DNA from: Plasmodium coatneyi
Lineage: Eukaryota > Apicomplexa > Aconoidasida > Haemosporida > Plasmodiidae
Reading direction: 5' to 3'
Assembly (NCBI RefSeq): GCF_001680005.1
Contig: NC_033566.1
Location: 1,054,001 to 1,118,000 of the forward strand
Length of the DNA stretch: 64,000 bases
Shown piece after piece: positions 1 through 15,000 of this stretch (position 1 is its first letter; each line of letters begins with the position of its first letter). The notes under the pieces are model-generated. The model was not told where the DNA came from. It saw nothing but the letters and a program-made list of their open reading frames with translations, and did no database searches. Position numbers and translations under genes: made by a program.

Positions 1-3000
1 CATACTATAGGGGAATCCTTATGGCAGGATTCTCGGTTGATGAAGAATTATATTTCTAACCAGGTCAATGATGTCACACCAGGGGAAGAGCTAAACTCAA
101 CCATGGTAAATTGCAAATCTGACTTTTATTTTTTTTCCCCCAAATCGTTTGATGAAAATGACCTCATTAGACGAAACAGCAACAATGGTGGCAAGTGGGA
201 CTGTAACGCTGGGTATGTTACCAAGTACACGAACTCAATGGTGGATTATGAGGAAAACCTATCGGATCATAACATGTCCGAGGTGCAGAATAAATGTGAT
301 GGTCTTTCCAAAACGGAGAAAATGTTTTCCATGCGTAAACAGGACTTTATTCAAGAATACCATGATCAAATGACGAATAAAGGGGGGTCTGAGAAAAAAA
401 AAGAATTCCCCACTTTTGAATCTTTTAGAGGTAAGGTCACCACCCCGGTTAATTCGAAAGACGTGGAGGCAGAGGTAATCGTAAATGTTAACAGCATCAT
501 GGATCAGAGCGTCGACTCGAAGGACTTGTTGCAGTTAAAGGAAATACTAAGCTTTTTAATTAACGACACGGACCTGGACACCGTTTTGAATATCATCAGA
601 ATAGAGCAGCTAACCACCCTGTGTCGTTACCTCATCAGTAGGAGCTTAAAGTCTATGCTATGTGCAGGCATTTTTGGAGGTATTAAAAACCCCATAGTTA
701 GCATGAACAAGAATAATAATAATAACGTATGCCCGAATAAGCGATCCCAAAAGGGATATAACTCAAACTCGGATGACATTAAAAGAACGAAGAAGAGTAA
801 CTGCAGTGAGAAGGGCGTAGAGAGAGGTGATTTTTGTGCTAGTGTAAATTATGCCAATGCGGATAATACCAACAGTGGTAGTGTGAATATGACCTTGGGT
901 AGTAAGAACGAGCAAACTATGTCAGATGGGAAGCGCCGTCTAGTTGAAACGCACCTACCAAGCGGAAACAAAAAGGAGAAGGGTATGTCCTTCCACAAGA
1001 AGAACAGACGCATCGCCCTCTGTGATGATGGCAAAATTGGCACGCTCCGTGATCAAAGGAAGTATAAAAATTTCGAAACGAGTAAAAAGTATAATAAGGA
1101 TGACAAGAGGAAAAAGGGGATATTTGAGCAGTGGAGGCAGAAATCCGCCAAAAGTATGCAATGGCCAGTCATACTGGACTTGCTCGTACCGTCCTCCAGC
1201 AGAGGTACATACGAGGACAACAAAGTAATTTCCAACATCGAGCCGTCCCTTTTTTCCGTGCAAAATTATGGCTGGATGTTGCTCAAGTTGTTGCATATTA
1301 TTACGATAAAGTTTAGGAACGTCTCTCCGTTGAAGAACGTGCTTACGCAGATGAATGAAGGGGGTAAAAACGGTGAGAGTAGTAACCCGTGTGATGGTTT
1401 AAATGTAAAGAACCAATTTTCGCACCATTATTGGTTCACGCAACCGATGGAGCACGCCCTGTCTTTTACCCTGACGGATATCACGAAGAGCACATGTATA
1501 TGGTACCTGCGGTACAATCGAAAAATGCTGGCGAACTCGTCTAGCTTTTCGCAAATTATAAAAAATTCCATGAACACGCTGTGGATTGAAAGTGTGTTAC
1601 GGTTGATAGCTTTGCAAATATGCTTACGAGTGAAGCCCCTGAATGATAGCAGATATGTTGTCCCATTTTTGTACCATATGCTGACCATCTGCCAGCCGCT
1701 ACTTAGGGAAGTCCACATAAACAGTGAGAATTTGAAGAAAAAGAACATAGGAGGAAGTAGGAGGACAATTTTTATGGATGCAAATAATTCGCTATTCGAA
1801 GTGATGTGTTCTCATTGCCACAAATGTATAAGAGGAACGTCTAAAAATGTGAACTCTAAAATTTTTCCCATTGGAAAGAATTTAAAAAATATTAAGAAAA
1901 TGAACTCCAGCGAAATGACCTACACGAAGAAAGGTTGCAACACCAGTGAGGAGACCAAAAATCTGCTCGACGTGAAGGGATATATACATTCAGAACGTGT
2001 ACAGAAAAAGCAGATGAAAGTGAAGCAAAAGGTGTTGCGCGTGAGGAACTACAATTCGTCAGAACATGAGAACGAACATGAAGTCGTATTGGACAATGTA
2101 ATTACTGGCATTGTTGTGTACCACGGAAGGGTTAACGATGGTGTGCCTGTAAACAAAAAAATGATTTTGCAAAATTTGAGCGGTTTTAAGGTAAGGAAGG
2201 AGTACACGCACGAAAATCAGTATTGGGCGTTGTGCACACAGCAGTATAGCAATTCCCCCCATTACACATTGCCGCTGCGAAATGTGAATAAGTCGGTTAA
2301 GCATACGAACAGAAATATTTTCCAAAGGGAAGATGACGAATCGAACTCATCTTATTATTGGTCTATCAGTGGGGACCCCGTTTATAATATTTACGGTAAT
2401 GCCGAAGCGATATCAGAGGTGCAGCTAGAAATATGCGTCAACAAAAATTATGATGCGTCTGTGAGGTCCTTCCTCAAAAAGAACAATTTCGAACTGGAAC
2501 TTTCCATCAACAATGACGTGAATGACGTGATAAATATTTGGACGAAGAAAAAGGCAATTATTATAAACAAGGAGTTAATAGAGTGCACAGATCCGTGTGG
2601 GGACAGCCTTGCAGACAATTCACCACGAAGGGATAAAGCAGTAGATAAGGAAAACGAGTTAGTAGCAAATGAACTAAAGAATATTTCTAACCGGGAGAAG
2701 GAGTTAATCAACTCAGTGAGGAAAAGAAGCCGATTTGAAAATTACATAAATCGGAATTATGAATACGCATCAGAACATGTTTGCCAGTGCAGGAAATTCT
2801 CCACCGATTATGACCTTCCAAATGAGGAGAACAACGGCTCGTACAAAAGTGTCCCATCTGAAAATGGCAAAACGGACATCCATACGGGAAGGTATGACCA
2901 GAACGATAACTTGAATTATAAGAAACTAAAATTGATAAGCTGGAATTTGATAAAAACGATCTTGTGGGGAATCTTAGTGTCTGGTGAAAATGGCCAGGGA

Positions 3001-6000
3001 GAAAATTCAGATCAAGTCGTCTCCGAAAGTAGAACAAAATGTGTAAAGACTAATCCAGGTAGTAACCCTCCGGATGATATAAATGAGGACTACTCCTATG
3101 GGAATAACTACACCGATTATAAGTCTCAATTTTATTCGCTTCAAAGGAAGAGCCTCATAGAATCTGTTCTAAAAATGATCATGTCAGTTTTGATAAAACT
3201 GTGCAACATTGTAAAGCTGTACAACGAATTGACAAAAAATCAGCAGGGTTCCTTCTACATCAGAATTGGTAACACAAAAATATGTAAGCAGCAAGTGAAG
3301 GATTGTGAGAAGATGATCACTGATTTTATGTATACCTTAATAAATTGTGTTCAGAATTCCCCCACTGGGGCGGTGACTCTGTTAAGGTGCTTTCTCTTCG
3401 GCCAGGATAATCCCACCTACCGTTTTAAGAAACTGAATAAGCTCAACGTAAATTGCAATTTTTACAGATTGATCACGGAATGTATTAAGAAAGCTCCTAA
3501 CGATGCGGATGACATTAGCGTTTTTTTCAACAACTACTTTGATAGGAAGATTGTAAACATGCAAGGAATGGGTCAGGACAATAATTCGACGAACCAAGTT
3601 AGGAAGATCAAAACGACGACCGTTGCGTCGGTGAAAGGGAACTCCAGCAGTGCGGCCCAGAACAACGTGTCTGCGTCACCGAAGGATAATCCTACCAATG
3701 GAAGCTGCATAAGGCATAAAGGAACGAACATGAAAATGTCTAATTTTTTCTTTAAAAATTACAACACGAGTGTGATGAGAAATTATAAGCAGAGTAAGAT
3801 ACATGGGTTCTTCCTCCTGAGGTGTTTGCCCCCCATTAAGATGTTCCCCAAGCAATTGATCTTACAGGAAACGAAAAAGTTGTTCAACAGCGAGGTGAGA
3901 TTTTCTCATGAAAGTAGTGCCGAATCGACGCCTAAGGAATATGACGACAGGAAGGGTGTAAATAGTGCAAATGAAACGTGCCAAAATGACGACCTACCAG
4001 TGAATACAACTTCGAAGGAGAACATTTCTGTGAATTACCAGATGGATATAAATACGGCCAATAATGAAGGAAACTCCCAATGTAACAGCATCAATGATAT
4101 ATTAGGATTGATACCGAGGGTATCGTACAGGAATCACCCCTTTGATGAATTACCCCAATCGGAGTTTTTCATGTCTAGTAGGCCGACAGACGATTTTGAA
4201 GCCAACATGGAAGGAAGAGTTTTAAGGGTGTTGCGTGGGTTAAATTTAGGAGGTGTCGTTTTATGTCTAGCACCACTGACATTCCCTGCTTTGAATATTG
4301 GTCCGAATGAAGTGAACGATATAATCAATTTTCGTATTCAGACGAGAGGCCGTTTCGGCGTGACCGTTGCTCCAGCAGAATGCGTTTTGTCCAACGTGTC
4401 TGAAGTATTTGACCGAAATGATGTAGTTGGATTTCGCACAAGTATGTGTCCTCCCTTTAGGCATGACGTCTTTGCCGCGAATGTGCAGTATGAGCTAGGC
4501 GATTTATTGAGCGTAAAATTTAATGTAGAAGACCAGCAGAATCAGAAATGCCTACGAACAGAACTAATGGTCTCAGGGGTCAGCATCGGATCAGTTCTTG
4601 AAGTGCTATTCGAAGCAGATTCGCAAATCGAATTTGAACGCAGAATGAACTTAATATTTATTTTTCAAGATCCAATGACGATAGTGTATGAGGGTCCAAC
4701 CTTCAGCATGGAGTACGTAGATCCCAACAGTAGGAAGTCCAGGAATGCCAGAAATGAAAGGGAAAATTTGGATGAAGAATACCTGAACGAATTTTATGCC
4801 ATTACTGGGCATAACAAGAAGAACATAAAAAAGCAGTTAAAAAAGATAAAACTGAAGAAGAAGGAGTTCTACGAATCGGTGAAGCTTTATCAGTCCATCC
4901 TCGATTCGGACAATGAAATATTGAAGGACCTGAAGCATGAAGTTATAATAAGAATGAACACAACGTTGACTAGTGTAGCAGATTACTTGAGAAGGAATTC
5001 ATCAGCATATTTATTCATGAACCGGGGAGGGGAGAACACATCACACGTTGGCAATTTGGGAAACGTTCCCCATTTGAGCAAATCGAAGAGCCCTAAATTG
5101 ACACTCCTAAATACGCAGTCGTGTGATGCACTGAGAAATAAGGGTCCTGCTAACCTTAGTAAGGAGAGACTCCTCCTGGATAAGAGCAAGAACAATTATG
5201 TGCATAAAAAAGGGCAGAATTCGGTGTACAGCAGTACAGGAGGGGAGAAATATGCAGCGCGAGAGGGTAATGCTCGAAGGGGTCACATGACGGAGGAATT
5301 CACCCTTTCGGATAAGGACACTTATAACATAATTAATTTTAGCGAAAATGCAAACGGAGCAGACGACCCCAATAACGATGTGAAGTCGAACGAATTGCAC
5401 AACCGTACATCGGAGGTTAACAAATTAATGCAACAGGGGAGTGACCAGGTGTATATCCCGAATCAATGTTCGTCTCTCTACGTAAATGTGTACAACAAAA
5501 AAGGAAAAGCAGTGTTAGATATAAACAAATGTATCAGGGAAGTTCTGTCCATCATATGCGTTTTAGGATTAAATGTATGTCCGGAAGAGAAGAAAAAATT
5601 TGAGGATAAAAATCAGGATGGTAAGAATTCCTCCATTGATGAACTTCCCTGGTTGTCCAGCTTATCCGAGTTGAAAAATTCAGTAGCGTACAGTTTGGAC
5701 AGAAAATGCATCGAGCTGTTTTTCTGCAATTTGGTAGACATCATCTGCAGTGATGTTTTCGTCCACGCGATTTTTAATTTTGTTACGAAGAAATTGCACA
5801 AGAAGGATCAGGCCATGGTCAGCAAGGTGAAGCACAGCACAAATGGGGCCAAAAACAACAAAAGGGCTAAGAAGAAATTTAAAAATTTAAGCGAATTCGA
5901 GTCTAAGAAGGTTGTTGAGGCAGCGGTAGATTCGTATGGACAGCATAAGGCAAACAATGAGAACAGCAACAACAGCACAAATACCTTAAACGAGATCAGT

Positions 6001-9000
6001 ATAAACAATTGTGGCTGTGTGGACAATAGTGCAACCTCAGGAAATGCTAACAGCAATAATGATAACTCTTTAATGAATTCAATTTTTATCGAGGAGAATG
6101 AATCGTTAGAAGAACAGGAAGAAAGTCAGCTAAGTAATGAAAATCAGGAAATGTTTGTCAGGAAGGAGAAGCTGGTAGACACGGTATTAGACAACAAAGT
6201 TTCAGATTTTAAAAATACTACCTTTTCAGATAGGGTTAGGAAAAATGGCTTTTTCGAATATAGCCTTTGCTTGATTGGAACCAAGGCAATTATGTGTTGC
6301 TGCATTTTGTTGCGAACTCTGCTGGAGATGAATTCCGATGGGTTCTATGAACCTAATGAGAATGTGCATGGGTCTTTTAAGAAGCTTCTAAGCTTTATTA
6401 AGGTGTTTTTCTTCGTGGATGTTGGCATAAGTGATGCGCTAATAGTGCATTTTGCGAGGAGTAACTCTGTGAACGTTGAGCACATATTTGGTAGGGGCAA
6501 GAGGGCAGCTTCTCAAAAGGGAGGTGCAAAACATGGTGAAGCACAAAACACCAATTCTGAACCTGCCGTTGAGATCGCCTCCTCCTTCGTCGGAAGCTTC
6601 ATCAAAAAGGAAGAGAATGAAAACTGCAGATTATTGTCCGACGATGTGAAAGACGTCTATTGTGCGGACCGCTATGCCCCCGAAGGAAGGAGCAGCGTTG
6701 ACAAGGAAGGAACGAAAAACGATCACGTAAACTTGTTAGAAATTCTAACGATTTGCGGAATTCCATCGGACTTTTTCCAATACTTTAACATAAGAACTCC
6801 AGTTATTAAGAACCAGCAGGTGATAACTCAAAATGACACCTTTGATTTGTGGATATACATCATGAACCTGGTAGCTTGTTTCAACAGCCAAAGTAGGTAT
6901 TCCTTATCTTTCCCCCAGAATGCTCATGACCTAAATAATGGCTGCGTGAAGAGTGCCCTTTTCGATTTTGAGTATTCCACTTCGAGTTTTTCCAACAAGA
7001 TAGTAAGAAAAACGGCCAAGTTCTTTGCAGGGTGGTTGTTGAAAAAGTATCTGATCGATTTAAGCTGCGTTATGGCAGCCTTAGTGCCAAAGTTGTTTAT
7101 GGACGAGCTGAGGGAAAGCTTGGTAAGAATAAACGAATGTGCGAAGGTAGCAGAGGAGGTAGGGCACCTCAACAATGGCTGCTTAGATGTCACTACAAGG
7201 GGGTCCATTCCGTCCAATAATAATACCATTATGAAAGCAACAAGAGTGAAGAGCAGCAATAGGAAAAATGAAATATTTTCGAAGGAAAGTGGGGAAGACA
7301 AAACAAACATGATGTTCAACAAAGCGTCAAATGGTAAAGTGCACGATTCGTGTGGTGTTAAAATGGACGGAGAAGATAGCCAGCATGACTTTGGTTACGA
7401 CCCTGCTGATGGGAATAGGAATGGCGCTTTGTCGACGGATGACGAGTATACGCATGACGATAGAGACGACAGTTTGAACATGCGAACGGTGCACCACAAC
7501 AGTGAGAGAAGAAGGAACAAAATAAATAACATATCTGAGCTGATGATCGGCGCGCTGAAGAATAAGGAGGAGATGCTAAACCTATTTAGCGTCATGTACC
7601 TCTTCCGTATATGCATTTATTATCTATGCAGAAGCAAAGATTTTAGGAAAGAGGATTATTGGCAAGAATACCAAGGGCAGCTTAGAAACTCTAGGATGAA
7701 ACAAAATGTGTATAAGTTGCTTAACGAGAAAAGTTCCAAATGTTCCCTCCTGTTCGGATGGCAAAGGATATTCTACCAGTGTGTAATTACTTGGGAAGAT
7801 AAAAAGTTGGTAGATCAGCTGCTGCTTATAATTCAGTCCGAGTTGCTATACCATTTAGTGGGTTCTATTGCTCAGAGCGTGTCTTCAAAGCGAGTGAAAG
7901 TGGACATGTTCTATGCCATTTCTCCGTCGGTTCACGTTGCGCACTGGATGTTGGATACATTTGTTAGACATCCCCTCTGTCCATCCAGGGTACGATCTTG
8001 CTGTGTTACTCCCTTGGCAGTAACCTCCCTCTTTGGGTTAATTATGAATGGGAATAGACTACCCACGTTTATTGGCATAGATGCATGCAGACTGGTGTAT
8101 TGGTCTAGTGTAGCGTATATATTACAAAATAGTCGGAGCGATAAGAAGTATAAGAAATTGCAGGACATTGATATGATAACGCAGTTTAACGTTGAAGTGG
8201 AGATGATGATGAACGATTACAATTTGAAAAGTAAGGACTATAGGAACACCATGGAATGGAAAAATGGAAGACACAATACCGTCCAGCAGAAGTACAACCG
8301 GGTGAAGTGCAACTACCACGCATTTTTGTCTTATCTTTTTAACTGTGTGCACATCTGTGGGTCCTCCCTTTTTAGCCAAATTTTGAACCTGAATAGGGAA
8401 AACAATTACAAAGGGGTAAGCAGTAATAAAAACAAACCCATCGACATCAGCAACAACAATGTAAGAAATAATAACGAGCACGTGAACAATATAATAGACA
8501 ACCTAAACAACAACATCAGTGATATCCTCAGCTGCATACAGAACTCTGCAAACAACAGGATGGTAAATAATAACTTCAACGGGATTAGCAGTGTTAGCAA
8601 TGAAACAATCTACAATTTGAATATAGCCAACAGGGCCAGTCCAAATATGTCGTCCAATAATGTGAATAACAACAGCCTGCAGGAAAACACGGACACGGTG
8701 AACTCGTGTAATAATGGCAACACGCCTACAACGCCAAACACGCTATATTTAAACAGTACTGTTGCTAGTGCGAAAAATGAGAAGAAGTTAACTCACAATT
8801 TTTCCAATTTTGATCTGTTTGAAAATAAGGAAAAAAGCACCTACAGCACTTTGAAGATTAACGCAGCGTTGCTTATACACTACTTCGCTTGTGCTGCGTA
8901 TTATATTAAGAAGGCCGATATGTGTAACAACATGAATTTTTACGATGAGCATGTGCATACCAATTTTAAGCAGTACTGTCTTTACCTGTACGTGGTGGAT

Positions 9001-12000
9001 CACGTGTCAAAGTTGTATGGTAAGAGCGTCAGACGGAGAGGACATCACAAGGTGGATGAATCGAACGTTGGAGCAGTTTGTTCCCCTTCGGATGGCTTGA
9101 AGAAAGACCCAAATGAAGGTTCGCAAGAGTTGTGCGATTTTGGAATTAAGAAGGGGGCCCAAAATTGTTCCCTTCACAGTAGGGAGGATGAAGAAGAGAA
9201 AAAGGCTACCACACTCAAGGGAGACAAAAACAAGCACCTATTCTTTGCTGAGAATAACAGAATTATGAATACCGTAGACAGAAGAGACATTCTGGATGAG
9301 CCCTACGAGGGCAACTACCCCGAAATGTTCGTCGACAATGTGCTACAGTTGAACAAGAAAGTTTGTGCAAATGTCATAATTGATGTTGATGAAAAAATAC
9401 ACCACGTATGTTCTCCGAACGCAGATGTGGTTAAGCTGAAAATAAAGGATATGTTCCCCATACCTAGGGAAAAAACGGAGCGCTTTGCACAAGGGGGGAT
9501 ATTCCCGCACGGGCACCATGAAAATTTGCACAAGAAGGACAGTACTGGATGCAACAATCACAGTGTAGATCGAGTCATGCATTTATTGCAGAAGGAAAAG
9601 GAACAACTTAAGCATATTAGCAGAAAGGCGATTGAATACCCTTCGATAGTGTTCAGCGCGGACAACGATTTTCACTACGTTCTACAAGAAATTAAGCATA
9701 ACAAGGTTCAAGAATTTCTGCTCCTCGAATCGAAATGTTTAAGTGCGGACTTAGATCTGCAAAATGTTGGAAGGGTCAATTTGGGTACCCATATCGAACT
9801 AGTTGATTTGTGTAACTTGCCACGGGAATTCATTTTAATGGGAGATTCCGAAATATACTCAGGTGCACACAACTCTTCCTTTAGCATTTCTCTTGGTGTG
9901 TCGAATAAACTGAACGGTGCAGTGAACCCATTTAGCGATTTGGTACACATAGAAGTGGGGCTATTAAACGTGAGTGTCAATTATGATTCCGCACAAAAAG
10001 ACACGTCACAGTCGCACAGCCTGGATGAACCGAACGTGGACGAATTGAAAAGGTACAGAAATTGTAAAATGTCAGTCAATAGAGAATTTTACGAAAACAG
10101 CAAAAGACCTAATTCGCACAAACTTACGGAGAATATGCTCATTAGCTATAACAATTACGGACAAGATGATCTTGAGGAAGAAAAAATGTTAAAGTATGCT
10201 TCTTTCTTACCGAAATGTGTGGAGAAAAAGGTGTACGCAAAAAGGGCAAATGGAAATAAGTACAGTGGTGCCGATAGAGCAGATGCGCGTCACCCAAAGG
10301 AGACTAAACAGATTAGGAAGAATCATTTGAGCTACTCCGCAACGAACAAAAGAGGCAATCGCAATGGCAGTAAGCGGTTTTCCATAAACAGCTACGAAAA
10401 CGAAGGTGAAAATGAAAATGCCAATTATGACAAGTATCTCATATCCGATGCGTACAACAATATTTCCTACTCGAAGACGCTATCCGACATGAGCGCCATG
10501 AATTCGAATGATGAATACGGCAGGGTTAACAGTTCTATCACGCTGAATATTGCGGACGGGACGGTGAAGACCATGGGGTTATTTTTCGACGGGGATGCTG
10601 AAAATGTCAAGTCACTTATGATAAATAAAGTGTCCTCCACGGATAGCATTATCCTAAAAGTGAAGGTCATTGGGAAGCAGGTTCTGTGGTTCTCAAATGA
10701 CACTCTAATTTTTCGAAAAGAGTTCAGTGCACAGATGACAAATTTTGTACCACTCATCAAGGTAACACCCATCATATCGCAGAACAAATTAGACAAATTT
10801 CAGCATAGTAATTATGGCAGCTGCTCAATTCGAATGAAGTTTATGGACACGAATGAGAAGATATTCGTATCGCCGCTGACCAACTTTTACTTTAAATTCG
10901 AAAATGCACACAAAATGAAATATAGGAATAATTGCGCTACAAATGTGAACAAAAATTGGAAGAAAAACCTGTGGAAGCCTACCTGTTTCGTCCTCCCAGA
11001 TGCCGCCTGTGCAAGTAGATCCTCAACCAAAGTAGTGAAGAAGAGCAAAATGCCCCTCATCATAGCGCAGCCGGATAATGAAGTATTAGTACATTATTAT
11101 AATTCCAAGTCTAATCACTTGTGCACCGGTGACCCCTTTTCCAACACGTTATTTCTAACCCCCAATATGCAAATAAAAAGTGAGCCAGTACACTTTGCCA
11201 ACGTTATGCACTGCAAAGATGTTCAGGGGGAAAAATGGAATTTTCTAACCCTAGAAAATGTCAAATGTGTGAGAAACGTACCAGTCGTAAACTACTACGG
11301 CGTTGTGAATTCCTTTAAGCAATCAGAAATGAACAAAATGGACTTAGACGGATTGAACAATGGTGAACAGAAAAATGGAAAGGATATTGGCAGCATCCAA
11401 AATATAACCAACATACAGAGAACGTGTGCAAAGATTCTCGAAACGAACACAAAGAAGGACATGGAGAAGGAAAGCTCTAACGTAATGATTAAGGGGGGGG
11501 AAGTGAACCTGCACAACCATTTAAATAGGCTGTGCAAAAATGAAGATATAGGAGTAAATGCGAAGAGCAATTTTGACATTACACATAATTATTCCAAGAC
11601 AAATAAGAGCAAAACCAATGAAGGGAAGAAGAAAATTTTAAATGCCAACGTGGGGCTGAAGACGAACTACTACGATGTAAATGATATGAATAGAACGCAT
11701 TACACTTCCTACTATAATGAGTTGATTCCGGAGAATAATGGCCGCAATTTTATGCACAGCAACTACATCAATGATTACTTCACCACCAGTAATGACGCCA
11801 ATTTGCACATAAAATATAGGCTTCACAATTTCCACAAGGTGAAAAAGGATTATTCGTATAATGTGAAGTACAGCTCCATACAGGAAATTAACGATAGTAC
11901 CACACAAGGGAAGGCCAAGTACATCTTGGATGAAAAAAAGCAGAGCATAAACGACTCACACAGGAGGAAAAAACATATCAATAGTAACAAAATATTCTGT

Positions 12001-15000
12001 AAAGAAGATCATGTGAATGATAACAACTATTCATTCATCAGTAATATGAACGACTCATGTGGCACCCTGAATGAGGACAAGAACAACGATCTGAACAACG
12101 TCGAGGATTACTACAATTTTAGAGAGCACGGGGAGGAAGCGAGCAACTGTTCTATGTATTACATGGGGTGCAAGGAGTTCAAATTGTGCGTCGATTCGTA
12201 TGAAGCGCTGTTCCCTGCGAAGCATTTTATTTTCAACTGCACTGTCAACTTTGAAGAATGTGATAACAGGAACAGTACTAATGAGGTGAAAAACTCTGTG
12301 GGCATTTTATGGGGAGGGTACCGTTGGTTATGGACAAGCAATGGGAAATTCATATGCCCATTGAAACTACCCCTCTGTGTGGCGGAATTTCCATCAGAAA
12401 AAATTGAAGAGTGTGAAATGGAAGTAGCCACTTTTAAGTCGAACGATAATTTGTGTGTAGAATTTGATCCTCACCTTCAATGTCTATTTTTTTACAAAAA
12501 TGGAAAATATGAATTTGGATTTAAATTTGACACCTTCTATAATTATAGAAACGGTGGGGTGAACTTGTCATATGAAAAGATTAAGGAAGAAAAAATGGGA
12601 GGTGCTCGAAATGCGTCCAAGTATTCCTGCTCGAGCAGCCTCAGCAACGGCAATGTGAACGATTTTGGTGCTACCAAAAGTGGGGATGTCAAAGGGTATA
12701 GGAGTAGTACTAATGAGAAGGGTCCCCTGCCGAAGGATACGCATAACAGTCAGAGAGAGCAGGATGTGAAGGATTATGGTGACGATGTGGACACGACGCA
12801 GGGGTATACGAACAGTCACCTCAACCCTTGCCATAACACCAAGGCGAGTAACCTGTGCTCCCACTCCATCTCCAATGAGAATAAGTGCAGCAAAAGAGTC
12901 AGTGGCACAAATAATATGAAGAGTAAGGAGAAAAGAACGAATAAGGACACAAGCAGTAGTGGTAATCACCACGAGGATGTTACAGAAGATAGCGAAAATA
13001 AAACGGTAATGCGAATAAAAAACCACGTCAATATGATCAAATTATACAACTCGCTACTGCTAAATGACTGTGATAATGTGTCCTCCCTTCTGATGTATAA
13101 CCCAGACCTGCTAGCCAAATCGGATGAAACAAAGCAGGAAGTATCCTTTGAGCATTACGAAATAAATCAGGAAGATTTTCCATGCGAACTTGTATCGTCT
13201 ATGAAGAATATTATTTATGAGAAGGATTTAACTCCCCTCATGTTGGCTTGCAGAATTGGATGTGAAGAATGTGTTCAGAAAATAATAGAAATAGGAAAAG
13301 TGAACCCTAATAAAGCCTGTCACAAAGTGGAAAAGGAAACGCCCTTAATGGTTGCTGCACAGTATGGGTACAGTCGAATCGTGAGCATGTTAGTATGTGT
13401 ATATGGTGTGCAGATAAATAAGAAGGATGCTAAAGGAAACACAGCGTTGCATAGGGTGTTACTCAACCCGTGCTCAGATGATGGGAAGAAAAACTGCACC
13501 TCGAAGATGGTGCAGCTGCTACTCAAATTAGGGGCCGACGTCACTTTGGTGAACAAAAAAGGGTTATCTGTAGAAGACTTGTTGCAAAAGAATTTAATTA
13601 AAAATAGGAAGGTTGAAGCTGTTTTAAAAATGTGGATAAAGTTATCCCTAAAAAGTAAGATGAAGGACAAGGGAAGTTATATCAATAAGGACCTCATCCC
13701 TGGTTTGCTTTCCAACTGTTCCGTAGTTGTTGGCTTTCCCATATGCTCAAATAACTCCAGTAGTAGCTACTCCTCTGTGAAGATAAACTCCTTCATCATT
13801 GGGGGAGAAGAGTTAGTTACTGGTAGAAGTTACAAACAGGTCGGTAGCTGCGATGAAGAGGTGCACTACGGCCATTGCAACCAGAAGAATGATGAATGGA
13901 AGGGAAGAAGGACGGACGAGGAATACTACAGCTGCGATAATTCGTCAAGAAACATGTCCATATCGAACTTTTGCACGGTAGATGGTAAAACAGATGAGAA
14001 GCAAGGCTTGTCCAAAGGAAGCCACTTTTTAAAGGACGCACACTTTGAGGAACCAACGAACAGGTCGGATCACGCGGACCAGAAGAAGAAGAAGCCAATC
14101 AGTTATAAAGTTGACATGAATTCGATATATGAGCGGTTTAACAGGAAGGGCAGCAGCGACAGCGGCCACACGAACCATTTCCCCTCCGTGGGCGAAGGTA
14201 CGATATGCTCACAGAAGGAGAACCTGAGCGATATGATCATGTGCGAAATTGAGGAGGATAACGAAAACCGTGATAATAACAACCGTGATGGTGAAAGCAT
14301 CGCCACAGTAAGCAGAAACAAATTGATGCGCAAACCGGTGGGAAAGAAGCAAAGTGTGAATGGCCAATACGCATCCGTGGAGGAAGGCAACAGTGAAGAC
14401 GAGCAAAGGAGTTATAGTCAAGGTGACCCGTACAAACCATCAATGCCGGGCAAACATTGCAAGGAGATAAATAACATACTGAACCATTTGATTGTCCATT
14501 CTGGAGGTGATGGTATGTATGGCGATACCGACCTGGAGTTCATATTGGATGAAGAAGAGAAGGTAATTAAAAATAGCCCTACACAGAAGGAGGGAAGAAG
14601 TAAGGAAAACCTTACTTACGAAGATGTTAGCCGCAAAGGAGGAAATATGAAAAGAAAATGTTTTGTATTTTCCAGTACGAGGAAAAATATGTTCAACTAT
14701 CAAGACCTGCAAGGAAGTCTAATCGAATTTATTAACAAGTCGGGTGTTTTTTCTGACGTATTTAAAAATAATGGATACTTGGATGCTAAGAGTATCCCCA
14801 AGTTTGATGAGCTGAAAAATACGCTAATGCAGATGAAGAGTGAGGAGGATGTTTTTAGAGGGTTTCACACTTTTCTGGAATTATTTGACTACTTCTACAT
14901 GGATGAAAGATTAAAATATTTTATGAACATCGACTTGAAGAAAAATTTAAAAAGCTGCCACAGTTTGCTGGACTTAGGGTATATTCTTCTCAAAGTAGAC

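Noticed and set aside
12568..13026. Long minus-strand frames inside the HECT gene (also 15940-16521, 17128-17589 and others)
   Set aside because: They are shadows of the coding frame with no domain or start context.
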